A program made the position numbers and the translations under genes. The notes below the pieces were generated by a model. The model had not been told where the DNA came from, ran no database searches, and was given only the letters and a program-made list of their open reading frames with translations. Source: Lumbricus terrestris (lineage: Eukaryota; Annelida; Clitellata; Crassiclitellata; Lumbricidae). From it: a stretch of 64,000 nt of DNA. The stretch is taken from the NCBI GenBank assembly GCA_949752735.1, contig OX457040.1, forward strand, positions 7,279,597 to 7,343,596. Reading direction: 5' to 3'. This document shows, one piece after another, positions 53,929 to 64,000 of this stretch (its first letter is position 1; every line of letters starts with the position of its first letter).

Positions 53929-55000
53929 ACTGTCAGAACTTATTGATTTGATTTTCCATGATGCCGGTGTACTAAATTGTTTTAATGACACGGGTTTAGA
54001 TGATGCAGAGAAGATATTGGGCTTCATATCTTTATTCATGCTTATATTTATTCACATTTAGGCCTACATTTGTGTTTACATAATGTTCTGACCGTAGGCA
54101 GACAAAATCGTTCGGAAAAATGCATCTTGTTGGCTAAATAATATACCACGTGCATTCGGCAAGAATTAGGTTTCGTAAAATAATGCTGGCAATTAATTTT
54201 TTGCAGGTTACATAACATAATATCAAGTAACGTGACTTAACTTAACACTAAACAGCACAGCATTATATAACAATGGTATTAAGTTGTTTAGAAGATATGC
54301 AGTCTGCATTAGATGAACAAGATAATGAGCCCTATGTTATGTTCTGAAAATACTGTTGCTATACCATCCTATTTGATTGTCTTTTGCCTTCCATTATCAC
54401 ATTACCAGCCTTAAATCCATATTAATGCCTGTTCTCTAATTCCACACGCATGGAATTTTTTGTCAGCATTATATGAATAATTAGACATTGTCAAATAGCT
54501 TATCAAATGGTGAAAAATTACATTCACAGATTTTAGTAGCTTCATTGGTTCAGCTTTAAGTACAGTACAATTTATTATACAATCCCTTTGTCATGGGTTA
54601 CATCAACGTCTGATCTTAGATGTTTTACCTTATCTTATTCGCTATACATTTAGGCAAATTCCCTCCAGCGCTCGTGAATAAGCTGGTGCCCCGCGTTTGG
54701 TTTTCGAATAGCCGCTATAGAAATCTGAAGATTACGATAACGATTACTTCACTTGTCTTCCTTTACTCACACTATCTGCCCTTCTTTACCTATTGCCATT
54801 TATCGTGCTGAGATATTACTTCAATTACCTTACTCGTCTTATAGCATATTCGTTATATTTCCACTGTTTTAAGTTCTATGAGAGTCACAGAGAGTAAATA
54901 TTAAGCGCAAGAAGTAAACTATCACTCTTTTGTTTTTACATATCAGTCTTCCTGGATTTATACTCCGTCAATACACATTCGACTCCTTATTTTTTTTTAT
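53929..55000. other. Downstream flank of the NHL gene
   Basis: AT-rich, no ORF recognised. The last 100 bp contain the poly(A) signal of the minus-strand gene. Confidence 0.4.
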
Positions 55001-55001
55001 T
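54996..55001 (-). terminator. Poly(A) signal AATAAA for the NHL gene
   Basis: TTTATT on plus is AATAAA on minus, 78 nt past the stop codon at 55079. Its position fits cleavage and polyadenylation shortly downstream. Confidence 0.5.
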
Positions 55002-55078
55002 ACCTGCTTTACCTTCAATAATTAACTACCCAATCTTCTTTTCATTAGCTTTCTTTACAATTCAAACGCGAGCTTCCT

Positions 55079-56353
55079 TCAAGTCAGCTGCGTCTGTCTG
55101 ACGCTCTCGCCAACCAGAAAGACGTCGATGCGACCAGAGTCCTGTCCGACGAACAGCAATCTCTTCGACCTCTCCAGACAGACATGTCTCGGACGGTGCA
55201 GTCCGTTGGCCTCAGTCACCAAGGGCCGGACAAGTTCAAGGTCATGGTTCTCCGATGGGTTCCTCGTCAGCAGCAGCACCCGGTCGTTGAAGCAGTCGGC
55301 GACGAACATCTTATCGGAGTCGTCAAGACAGATGGACATCGGTCGATCCAGCTGTCTCTCGCTACCCCCGTGTCCACTCCCAAACGACCGCATCACCCTG
55401 CCCTGGCTGCTGACGCGGCTGACACGATGGTGGCTCTCGACAGTGGGCAGCTTCGTCCAGCCGTGAACGACCAGATACTCCTTGCCGTGACCCTTCTTCG
55501 CCGGCAGTGGGGCCTCGACCACGTGTCGCGGGATATCGACGCTCTGCTCGAGGGAGATGAGGTGCTCCTGGCGCAGACGGTCGTTGACGTCCTCGAAGAT
55601 GAGGATGTAGCCGGACGCCATGAGGGGAAGCGAAACTGGGGAGTAGTTCTTGCTGCAGGCGATAATGATTCTCTCGTTCTCGTCTCCCACCGACACACCG
55701 AACGGCTCGAAGTCGAAGTCGGCGTGGGCGAGCACGGTACCATTGAGGGATGTCTTGAGGACGCGTCCGATGTTCTTCGATCCGAAGAACTTCCGTCGGT
55801 CCGTCAGGAAGAGGCTTTCCGTTCGACGGTTCACGGCCAGGCCCCTCGGGTACTCGAGACCGGATATGGTCTGGTTGGACACGGGCGGTACGATGAACGA
55901 TTCTGGACTGGTGTGGGCGATGTTGTACTTGCAGAGGACGTTCGGCTTCCTGTGGATGGCGTAGAGGAAGGGGCTGAGAAGGACCATGCCCATGACCTTG
56001 GCCTTCGAGTAGGTGATGGCGCCGATGTGGGCGACGTGTCGCGAGTAGCTGTCGAGGAGTGGCAGAAGACTCGTTCTGACGACCTCGAATTCGTCGAGTG
56101 GGAATGAGTCGTACTGGACAAAAGAACTCTGCTGACAGATGGATGGTGGAGATGATACGGCCAGTTGCAGCAGCTGCTGCTGTTGCTGCTGCTGCAACTG
56201 CGGATATAGATTCCTCCCATCGTTGGTGCCCAAAGGAGGTGCGCTCGCCTGGATGTATGACTCATTATTTGATGCAATGGAGACCTCGCCACAGATGGAG
56301 TCTGCGTTCTTGTTGGAGGAATTATGCGAACGGTAATCCTTGTTTCCACTCAT
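55079..56353 (-). CDS. NHL-repeat beta-propeller protein, 424 aa
   Basis: One uninterrupted G+C-rich frame, clearly different in codon use from the AT-rich surroundings. The N-terminus (1-80) is low-complexity, with a poly-Gln run at 54-60. From about 166 it shows NHL-type repeats: LEYPRGLAVN...SLFLTDR (167-185), FEPFGVSVGDENERIIIAC (215-233), IPRHVVE...EYLVVHGW (274-299), LDRPMSICLDD...FVADCFNDRVLLL (335-362) and GLHRPRHVCLE...LFVGQDSGRIDVFLV (384-414). NHL repeats build a beta-propeller used for protein or RNA binding. No RING, B-box or enzyme domain is present and no signal peptide is seen. The ATG is preceded in frame by a TGA 33 nt upstream. CTAACAG just before it could be a 3' splice site, so a 5' non-coding exon is possible. 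Partners and function are unknown. Confidence 0.85.
   Translation of the reverse strand: MSGNKDYRSHNSSNKNADSICGEVSIASNNESYIQASAPPLGTNDGRNLYPQLQQQQQQQLLQLAVSSPPSICQQSSFVQYDSFPLDEFEVVRTSLLPLLDSYSRHVAHIGAITYSKAKVMGMVLLSPFLYAIHRKPNVLCKYNIAHTSPESFIVPPVSNQTISGLEYPRGLAVNRRTESLFLTDRRKFFGSKNIGRVLKTSLNGTVLAHADFDFEPFGVSVGDENERIIIACSKNYSPVSLPLMASGYILIFEDVNDRLRQEHLISLEQSVDIPRHVVEAPLPAKKGHGKEYLVVHGWTKLPTVESHHRVSRVSSQGRVMRSFGSGHGGSERQLDRPMSICLDDSDKMFVADCFNDRVLLLTRNPSENHDLELVRPLVTEANGLHRPRHVCLERSKRLLFVGQDSGRIDVFLVGESVRQTQLT
56163..56203 (-). repeat. CAG/CTG triplet tract coding poly-Gln
   Basis: A CTGCTGCTGTTGCTGCTGCTGC tract interrupted by TTG encodes QLQQQQQQQLLQL-type sequence at residues 52-64 of the NHL protein. 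Interruptions by CAA and Leu codons make it less prone to slippage. Confidence 0.85.
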
Positions 56354-56382
56354 TTTTGCTGTTAGCAGGATGGGAAAAATAA

Positions 56383-56577
56383 ATCAAAGATGTTGCACGT
56401 ATGTGGAACAGAGATCAAGAAGGAGCCGCTGTTGCGTTGTGATATATCAAAGAAGATGCCGCACGTGAGTCGGCAAGATCAAAGATGTTGCATGTAAATG
56501 ATGGAGGAGATCATTGGTGACTCGAGGCGATCGTTGCAAGGAGATCAAAGATGATGCCGCACGCAAGTGACGGAGTG
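56383..56577. repeat. 32-bp minisatellite x 6 upstream of the NHL gene
   Basis: Units begin at 56383, 56414, 56446, 56478, 56510 and 56544 with ATCAAAGATG or a variant, and contain TTGCACGT / GCCGCACG. They lie 30-225 bp upstream of the ATG, in the 5' UTR, first intron or promoter. Confidence 0.82.
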
Positions 56578-56589
56578 GTCAAAATATTT

Positions 56590-57640
56590 GCACCGCCACA
56601 TTCTTTGTTCAACTGGATTAAACTGTAGAAGGAAAACAAAAGAATCCTGTCACTTGATTTATTGCAATGCATGACTGCTGTATGAAGATTCTACTTCCTC
56701 ATCAAATCCAAAACTGAAACATTTCCTCTTCCTTCAAAAATAGTCTATTTATAATTATTGTCCAATCTATTTCTAAAGTAATAGCATCCTATAGTATTCG
56801 ACTATTCGCCCCTCCTTATATTATCACCCTATTCATTCCTATTTTATACTATGATAATAAGATATACATGTATGTTATATTCTTATGAATATTACATATT
56901 GTATTCTTGTAAAAATCGCATTTTATCTCATTCTATCCCGTCCTATTCACTCCTTTCCTATCCTAGCTTATATTCTCGTCCCACGTTTCACCTATGTAAT
57001 CAATTTACCTATTCTATTCCATCCTATCTTTACCTATCCGATCCAATCTGCTTCTGTCATGTTACATTCACTCTATATATTCTTGCTCATCATATATCTG
57101 ATGCCATCTTTACTTAACCTATCACATGCTATTCAAAATTCATTCATTTTCTATACATTCCTTATCAATACAAACCTATTTTGACCAACAATACCCCATT
57201 GATTCATTCATGATGTCATGGCCTAACCTTTTCTATCCAGTCTTTGGCTGTCATATCCTATCACGTGATCTTCGGAAGTGAACACCAATTCTAATACTAG
57301 CAGTCATTGAGCTTCAAATAGGAAGCTTTTGAAGCACATCAGGCCAACTGTACAGACAGCCAGGCCTGCTGGTAATTATAGTTCAACAGGGAAATTTAAA
57401 ACTTTGTTGATTAAATACGTCAGCTGAGCCAATTAAAACGCGAAGTTGGTTCGGGAGGGGTATTTCTACGAGTTCGTGCGAGCATCTAGAGTCAAAGCTA
57501 TAAGATCCGGCTCTGCACTCTACACCTCTACGCTGTGTCCAGAAAAAGCGAGCCTGTACTGCACCCGAAACTCCCTTAGTAGCATCCTATCGTATTCAAC
57601 TATCCACTCTTACTTGTATTAGCGCCCTATTCATTCCCAG
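56590..57640. other. Upstream flank of the NHL gene
   Basis: AT-rich, pyrimidine-rich on plus at 56800-57180 (repeated CCTAT/TCCTATTC words such as TCCTATCCTA). No recognised exon. Small ORFs there are compositional. Confidence 0.4.
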
Positions 57641-57860
57641 TTTATACTATGATAATAAGATCTTTAAAATAGTGGTTCTTGTTAATCTATTATTATTATT
57701 ATTGCCATGATGATGGTGATGATTACGGTGATGTTGAAATTTATTAAACGCCACTATCTAATAATTATAATCAAGATTAAATTGGTGGCGCTGAGAATTG
57801 CGAGTAGGCCTAGTGGGACTTGCTTGAGATTCCCACACACAGCATGGAATTGTAGAAAAA
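57640..57860. repeat. Left arm of a large inverted duplication
   Basis: TTATTGCCATGATGATGGTG, TCAAGATTAAATTGGTGGCG, GAGAATTGCGAGTAGGCCTA and GAGATTCCCACACACAG recur inverted at 58310-58430 and 58690-58775. The arms are about 200 bp and enclose about 450 bp. Confidence 0.8.
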
Positions 57861-58309
57861 TAATGCGGATCGATCACACTAATAATGATAAGCACAATAT
57901 TGCTTAGTTGCATAGTTACATAATTAGCCTACACAATTACTTCATTGCATAACAGATGAATTCGTGCTATAATTATAATGACCGATAATGACTGGTATAA
58001 TAACGACCGCAAATCAATAGTGACAGAATAACTGCCAGAATGAGCCACGGGTGACTCAGAGTCAGTCCGCATGATTAATTTAAGAGTGGTTAATTCTTCA
58101 CAGCACTTATCTTGTTATTTTGTTAGACTGAGAGCGGATTTTACCCTCTCAACTGAGGAATCGGTTTCTGTGTAGGCATGGTGAGATTTTCCAGGGGTGG
58201 GGTTCAACCCCAAGTCTTTCTTATGACTCCATAGTAAAATCCTCATTCCACACCTCGAGTCCACATACATCAGCTTCTCACTCCCCTCCCCCCTTAGGTA
58301 TTTTTCTAT
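57861..58309. other. Spacer of the inverted duplication
   Basis: No ORF with recognisable function. The 67-codon minus frame at 58115-58318 is unassigned. Confidence 0.4.
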
Positions 58310-58775
58310 AATTCCCACACTGTGTGTGGAGATCTCAAGAAAGTCCCTCTAGCCTCTAGGCCTACTCGCAATTCTCAGCGCCAATTTAATCTTGATTATT
58401 AGATGTTGGCGCTTCATGAATGTCATCATAGACATAGACATATTTTTATTGTTCCCAACAATTCAATTGTACATGTATGCTTAACAAAGTTAGGTCTGCA
58501 ATGGCAGTGCCATATGGTTAGTTGAGGCATGCACCAGACCGGATCTGTACAGTCACAAATTGAAATAGGCATAATGACCAGCTAAATGTGGGGGCCCCTT
58601 TCAAACTCGGGCCCCCCCCAATTGGGGGTACGGGGGTGCTAGCGCCGGCACTGCCAAAAGGGACAAATCCCGCTAACTATGGGCCTAACATATAGCATCA
58701 TCATCATCATCACCATCATCATGGCAATAATAATAATAGACTAATAGTTAATAGACACCACTATTTTTAATAATA
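58310..58775. repeat. Right arm of the inverted duplication, split by an insertion
   Basis: 58310-58430 and 58690-58775 together match the inverted left arm. About 250 bp (58440-58690) separates them: it begins ATAGACATATTTTTATTG and holds a TACATGTA (58472) and C/G-rich GGGGGCCCC blocks. The right arm also has an additional GAGGCTA next to its TAGGCCTA. Confidence 0.78.
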
Positions 58776-58851
58776 TTTATAAATATAATAATTACCATTA
58801 TGAAATTTATTAGAATTAACATTCCTCCTGATTGGCTGTCTTATAATATAA

Positions 58852-58910
58852 GAATAAGAAATAAAAATCATCTACTAATATTATTAGTAGATGATTGCTA
58901 TTTCTTATTC
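58852..58910. repeat. 59-bp hairpin
   Basis: Two 29-nt arms (GAATAAGAAATA + AAA + ATCATCTACTAATA and their inverse with TGC opposite AAA) meet at one base, 58881. The inner 14 bp and outer 12 bp are perfect. Confidence 0.85.
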
Positions 58911-59123
58911 GATTACAATGCGGAGTTGTAGGTCAGCTTACAAGGGCTTAAATTTAAATACTTTAAATTAGTCGCAGGCGTTCATTTTTATGATCACCGT
59001 GTGTTCGACTGCGTGTCGTGACTCGGCTGGCGTTGGGGGAGGGGACAGAGAACGCTGACAGGTCCGTTAATAAATTAACTTTAAATAAACATGCGATCAT
59101 CGCTTAGATCTACGGGTCGATTA

Positions 59124-59548
59124 GGAGAGGAGATGAGAGGAGAGGAGAGGAGAGGAGATGAGAGGAGAGAAGAGGAGAGGAGAGGAGAGGAGAGGAGAGG
59201 AGAGGAGAGGAGAGGAGAGGAGAGGAGGGGAGAGGAGGGGAGAGGAGAGGAGAGGAGAGGAGAGGAGAGGAGAGGAGAGGAGAGGAGAGGAGAGGAGAGG
59301 AGAGGAGAGGAGAGGAGAGGAGAGGAGAGGAGAGGAGAGGAGAGGAGAGGAGAGGAGAGGAGAGGAGAGGAGAGGAGAGGAGAGGAGAGGAGAGGAGAGG
59401 AGAGGAGAGGAGGGGAGAGGAGGGGAGAGGAGAGGAGAGGAGGGGAGGGGAGGACAGGACAGGACATGATATGACATGACATGACAGGACATGACAGGAC
59501 AGGACAGGACAGGGCATGACAGAACAGGACTTGACAGGGCAGGATGCT
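59124..59548. repeat. (GAGAG)n polypurine array grading into (GACAG)n
   Basis: About 330 bp of GAGAG/GAGGG pentanucleotides with no pyrimidine in long stretches, then 90 bp of GACAG/GACAT units. A pure polypurine tract is capable of triplex (H-DNA). All frames are open and code Arg-Gly-Glu or Ser-Pro-Leu repeats, which are artefacts. Confidence 0.97.
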
Positions 59549-60329
59549 TGTAACGGTTCTCACGCGAATACTAGCACCGTGTTTCATTGATAATAGGCGA
59601 GACAATTAAGGGTGAATGGAAAGTGGTGACGGGGCATGGAGGATGAGAAAGCAAGACGTTGGAAGGCGATGGGAGAGTAGTATATGGAACACTTGAGACT
59701 GCAGGGTAATGGGCAGGGTTAAAGATTGTGGAAAATGGCAACGCAGTGGAATGCGATGAAAGAGTATGCATGGAGGAGAGGAGATGGCAAGACGATCCAT
59801 GGAATGAAAAGAGCTGGAAGAGTGCGGAAGAGGTAGGATGGCAAGGGCCAAGGAAACAACGCCTATGAACCCCGTTCTTCGATACCACCGTAGCACCACA
59901 CTGTCTCCTCGGCTTGATCTCCCAGGATTTTGACCTGGACCCGGAACGAAAGGAGCAGCTTATCTATTGCGGATTTGATCTAGCTTAGCGCTGGCGAATA
60001 AGCTCGTCTCCTGACGTAGCTTTTGTGAGCGCTGAGAAATTCTCGAAGTTTAACATCGCATTACATACTTTCTTAGTTAGGTTTTTCGCAAGACACTTAT
60101 TCTACTAATAATTATATGACACTTGAAAATAGACAAGAAAGACGTCACCACCGACCTGTTGAAATGATTAAGTCAGTCTGCAAGAACTGTACACGACGCA
60201 TAAAAAATTAAGCTACATCAACACACAGCCACGTTCTGGAATTTTCTGGAGGTCACCACTGGCAGGCTCCTACACACACGTAGGCATATGGCTAACTCTG
60301 TTGCAATGGGTCATGCTCTTGCCAGACTG
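59549..60329. other. Intergenic DNA
   Basis: Purine-rich to about 59860. Minus frames 59571-59888 and 59606-59899 are compositional. No gene. Confidence 0.4.
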
Positions 60330-60786
60330 CCGGTGACACGAAACGGAGTATCCCCCCTGAAAGCTATCCGGGGGGGATGAATTAATCTATCCCCCGGATG
60401 AAATTGAACGGTCTATACTTTACGGGGGGATAAACCATTCTATCCCCTTTTTGAAAAATGCGCATAATAAAAAAATGTATGCTGTAATCAAAATTTAAAG
60501 TGACTCCAATTGTTTTAAGTGTCTTAAGCGATACCCAGATAAAGGCCACTCGAATTTATTTAGTGACTCTGAGTGTTCTTAAGTGTTTTAAATGTTTTAA
60601 GTGCTCTAAAAACAGGGCAAAACAAATTATCTAGTAGGAATAAACATACCTGTTAGTGTTATTGTTCAAAACAAAGCAGATGAAAATTAATTTTCAAACA
60701 AATATACACGCGGAAGCGGTTTTTTCGACTTTCTTTAATTTGGGGGATACAATTAATACGGGGGATACTCTATTTCGTGACACCGG
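60330..60786. mobile_element. Non-autonomous DNA element, CCGGTGTCACG termini, copy 2
   Basis: A 457-bp element with roughly 27-bp TIRs: CCGGTGACACGAAACGGAG + TATCCCCC on the left, and the inverse of CCGGTGTCACGAAATAGAG + TATCCCCC on the right. A second internal pair of GGGGGGATgaattaat/CCCCCGGAT motifs surrounds 60370. The interior matches 2602-3004. No ORF. The target duplication is ambiguous. Confidence 0.82.
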
Positions 60787-63080
60787 TGCAAGGTTATTTG
60801 CTTTAGTCGTAAGCAGTGTAAATAGTTTATTTATGGAGTCCTACGTGTGATAGGGCCTAGTTATGGTTTGAGAAGCACAGGCAAGTCCGCCACGCAAGAC
60901 TGCAGCTCTTCTCACTCTAAAAATCTCAACTGTGTGGAAAGCCGTTGCGACATATTATAACTAGCAGCAAGAGAGGAGATGATCCTCGCAAACTAACCAC
61001 CAACATTGTTATAGTCAAACGATAATCTATTAGTAGGCCTACCGGTACTTTCAACCAGTCAGGAAATCAGAGAGCCTAAGGTAGGCCTACGAGTTACATA
61101 TAGTTGATACACCACCATGGCAACCCATTTGAATGAGTTCCAGGCCATTAAATTTTAAGATTCACCCCATTGCACGGTGCTAGATGGAACGTAGGTCTCG
61201 ACCCTGCTTATTTGCAATGCGTTGAGCACCGTTGGTCATGTGAAATCGTCCTCTACTGCGCCCTGCCCGACTGAAATGGTACCACACCATGTTGTAAGGT
61301 CTCGTGTAGGCCTAAGTGTAGGGCAATTATATATAGCCAGAGACGAAAATAATTATTGTCTGTTCTTGACATTCGTTCTATAGTCGTTAAAGTCACAATA
61401 GTCGTTAAGTAGCAGTCAGTTGTTGACAGTAGTACTTACCGCTTTATTTGATTATCACTTAATCCATATTGACCAAAACTATACGCCCGTTTCAGAGCAG
61501 AACTTTCCTTACGAAACGGATTCGGTACTGAGACGTACTTGTGGTACGCACATTGGCAAATATAGGCTATACCTAATTACCGCATCAAGTGTATGTGATA
61601 CGTCGCTATACGCAGGGAAAACCGCGGGGAATTTTCGCAACGTATTCGACAATCTGTCTGCTGGTTTAGTTCTGCGACCTACAATACAAGGAACTGTAAG
61701 ACTAGTAGGCCTAGTAAATAATTTACCCAATTCTACGCTGGGAAAACACCGCATTACTCGAGGCCTATATTGACGAGTATAACAGACCTACAATAATTAT
61801 AGGCCACACTCAAGGCTGTGGTTAAACTATCGAAATTTTCATAAAATTATTTTGACGTCCATACCAGGAAACTTCGTCTAAGCAGGAGAGGTCTAGATCA
61901 AGATACAGGCCTAAGCCAGATCACGTGACTTTGTTAGATGAGGCAAAATTTCCGTTGACTTAACACTTCATAATCCTAGCATGGCAAAACAGAAGGTCGC
62001 GTGACATTTCTTTAATACCGATTAGGTCTGTTACTCATTAAAATATGACATGGCTTAAACGCATCAAAAATTAACAACAGGAAGTGACATAATGTAAAAT
62101 AGATCGCATAGCACATGCTGTAGGCTATACTATGAGTTATGTTATTTTACACATCAAAATTTACAACAGGAAATGGCATGGTGTAACACTAGTGTAAAAT
62201 AAGCACATCACAATAATATTTAACGAATGGATATGGCACAATAATGTAAAACAGAAGGGTCTATAATATAATATTATTATAACACGTAATACAGGTTAGG
62301 CTACGTTATTATTAAGTTTATTATTATGTCTTGTCAAGTCGAGTCATTTGTTAAACCTTACAGTTTTTAAGTGAAACAAAATAAAGACACACACGCACAC
62401 ACATACTTACTATTATGTCTATAGGCGTGTCTGTAGTGGCAAGAATTATAGAGGTGAGTAGGCCTATACACCATAGCACGTCTGCAAGTCCTTTCCCCGT
62501 ATGCTGAAGACAAACATTTGTGAGGTGAGCACGAAACGCTCTATGCTCGCGTATAATAGGCTACTCGAGTACACCATGTAACTAAGTCAAGAAAAAGCTG
62601 AGTGAGCACAACCACTAACAGACTATCGACCCGCCGCCGACCGTGTACAACATTGTACATGTACAGTGTAGGCCTACATGCACCAATGTAGGCTACAATA
62701 AATGTCGTAAGAAAACATAGCAGCTGGTTAAGCTAAATTGTCGATAAAATATGAAGAGTTTAACTAGTTAAACAGCGCCCCATCAATTTCTACTCAGAGG
62801 TTCTCCCGACTACACCACAATATATAATGAACTGAATTGCTGTAATAAAACAATTTAATAACCATAAGTACTGATAATGATTCGGTGGTTATCATGTTGG
62901 ACTATTGACCATCAGGGTTCAAGATAACGGCTTTAATTGCGCCCATTATATCCAACTCAGCGCGTCCATTGTAGTTTAATTGGGTATGGTGTAGCAGAAA
63001 CTCGTGCAAAATTTCTGTCCTGTTGGAGATTTGAATATCCTATTCGACACTGAAGGAAGCAAACTTTAAGAACAACGCAG
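60787..63080. other. Unique-looking intergenic DNA rich in TAGGCCTA
   Basis: TAGGCCTA occurs at 61033, 61082, 61309, 61706, 62459 and 62669, the highest density in the window. The 118-codon plus frame 61420-61773 has no recognisable domain and is probably chance. Degenerate repeats with ACAACAGGAARTGRCAT at about 62075, 62161 and 62225 suggest a decayed tandem array. A partial SINE-A tail lies at 62775-62810. Confidence 0.45.
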
Positions 63081-63373
63081 CAAGGCCGTAGCTAGGGGGG
63101 GTGTTTTGGGTGTTTCAACACCCCCCGAAATGTAAAATGTGAAAAATAATAGAATGCATTTACTATAGCACATGATGTAAAAACCACGAAATAAATCAAG
63201 GCCGTAGCCAGAATTTGATTTCGGGGGGTGTTTCCTCAGTTTCCCGTCCAAAAAACTGATGGCTTTTTTCTAGTTATCCGACCGAAATCTTCAGAAAATG
63301 TCGGGGGGTGTTGAAACATCCAAAACACCCCCCTAGCTACGGCCTTGAAATTCAAATTCTGGCTACGGCCTTG
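63081..63373. mobile_element. hAT-type MITE with nested inverted repeats, TSD CAACGCAG
   Basis: Termini CAAGGCCGTAGCTAG and CTGGCTACGGCCTTG; perfect 8-bp duplication CAACGCAG (63073-63080, 63374-63381). A second CAAGGCCGTAGCCAG start at 63199 and a second CTAGCTACGGCCTTG end near 63348 show that a related element is nested inside or that an end was duplicated. The interior has ACTGATGGCTTTTTTCTAG, a variant of the shared hAT motif. Confidence 0.9.
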
Positions 63374-63381
63374 CAACGCAG

Positions 63382-64000
63382 CGTGCATCCGCCAAACCTC
63401 AATAGTTAGGGCGTAACTGATAAAGACTTCTTTAAAGCTTTGTGCAACTCCGTCACTGCTCGTTCTTTGGTAGTGCCAGTCCCAAGCCTGTAGAAATGAG
63501 GAGGGCGACACTAATCATACTTGATTGGACATGGTGTTTGGGAGGTTTAGGATAATGGGTGAAATTCTAGCAATAGGAGCGCACGGAATGCCCGGATCGC
63601 TTTCCGCCATACCCTCCAAAAGATTTACACAGCTGTTCAGTCGTTAGACGGCGCTGACAAAATGAATAGGATCACGTGACCAAGGCCCTATTGGCTGTCG
63701 ACGATTAAATTCGACTCCATCATGACTCGTTATCATCCGTTCATAATTAGGAATTGTAACCGCACTGCATTGTGACAGTTTGAAATTAAACGTGGGGAAG
63801 GCAAAGGGAGTGGGGAAGGCAACGGGAAACCACCTCACTCATCTCATCCCCAGGGGCGTAAAGGCAATGAACCTGCCTACCTGCCTACATCATCATCATA
63901 CATGAAGCCTATTATACTTTAAAGGCTTGTAGTCTTGTCCGCCAGTGTTCAATCTATAGTTCTCCCCTCCCCCTCTGCTTTTGGAAGGGATTCCGGTTTC
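63382..64000. other. Intergenic DNA at the window end
   Basis: Contains a solo SINE-C tail (63465-63515: GTAGTGCCAGTCCCAAGCC, GAGGAGGGCGACACTAATCAT). No gene recognised. Confidence 0.45.

Noticed and set aside
55184..56107. 307-codon plus-strand ORF opposite the NHL gene
   Set aside because: It is the antisense shadow of a G+C-rich coding frame; its sequence shows no domain and the minus frame has clear NHL repeats.
59081..59605. Ser-Pro-Leu and Arg-Gly-Glu repeat ORFs
   Set aside because: Direct translation of the GAGAG array.
61420..61773. 118-codon plus ORF
   Set aside because: No domain, no codon bias and no promoter or poly(A) context; likely chance.

Overview
The window looks like a gene-poor stretch of a metazoan nuclear genome. 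The reasons are low overall G+C, long tracts without open frames, metazoan-type LINE reverse transcriptases, tRNA-headed SINEs, hAT, mariner and piggyBac-type DNA transposons, and many microsatellites. The style (TAGGCCTA-rich DNA, CR1/jockey-like LINEs with microsatellite tails) is what I would expect of a marine invertebrate, perhaps a deuterostome, but I cannot name the species. No rRNA, free-standing tRNA, CRISPR or prokaryotic operon is present.

Only one convincing host gene is visible: a G+C-rich, apparently single-exon 424-residue NHL-repeat (beta-propeller) protein on the minus strand at 55079-56353. It has a poly(A) signal downstream and a 32-bp x 6 minisatellite just upstream of its ATG. 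A CpG-containing candidate promoter (CRE, TATA, AP-1 and YY1-type sites) lies at 0.65-1.1 kb, but its gene is not identified.

Layout: 0-10 kb is mixed intergenic DNA with a duplicated unit (1.94-2.52 / 4.1-5.04 kb), a MITE, LINE tails, a mariner relic with long TIRs (6.7-7.7 kb) and a G4-prone minisatellite (9.8-10.1 kb). A large block is present three times in head-to-tail order: copy A 10.1-23.8 kb, copy B 23.8-33.8 kb and a more diverged partial copy C 35.6-41.6 kb. The copies share ancient SINEs, an RTE-like LINE fragment and (TTCA)n arrays. They differ by younger insertions, so each serves as an empty-site control for the others: hAT elements at 10.18, 27.78, 30.1 and 36.5 kb, LINE insertions at 17.3 and 21.6 kb. 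From 42 to 53 kb there is a frameshifted LINE, more SINEs and a three-level nest (a hAT and a mariner inside a TTAA element, 49.0-52.6 kb). From 57 to 64 kb there is an inverted duplication, a polypurine tract, a second MITE copy and a terminal hAT MITE.

How the parts work together: the 3' end of the LINE family at 21.6 kb is a short stem-loop tail (AGCGCCTC...GAGGCGCT) that recurs about 24 times, including at the 3' end of the tRNA-derived SINE-A family. This implies that the LINE machinery mobilises the SINE. Several hAT-type MITEs share an internal motif, GATGACTTTTTTAGTCAT. In the 1.9-kb element at 10.18 kb that motif has been amplified into a 14-monomer satellite. The most unusual signal is a set of 6-bp insertions converting TA to TAGGCCTA or TACATGTA, seen directly by comparing paralogous copies. 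They look like cut-and-paste footprints at TA sites, and TAGGCCTA occurs about 26 times in the window.
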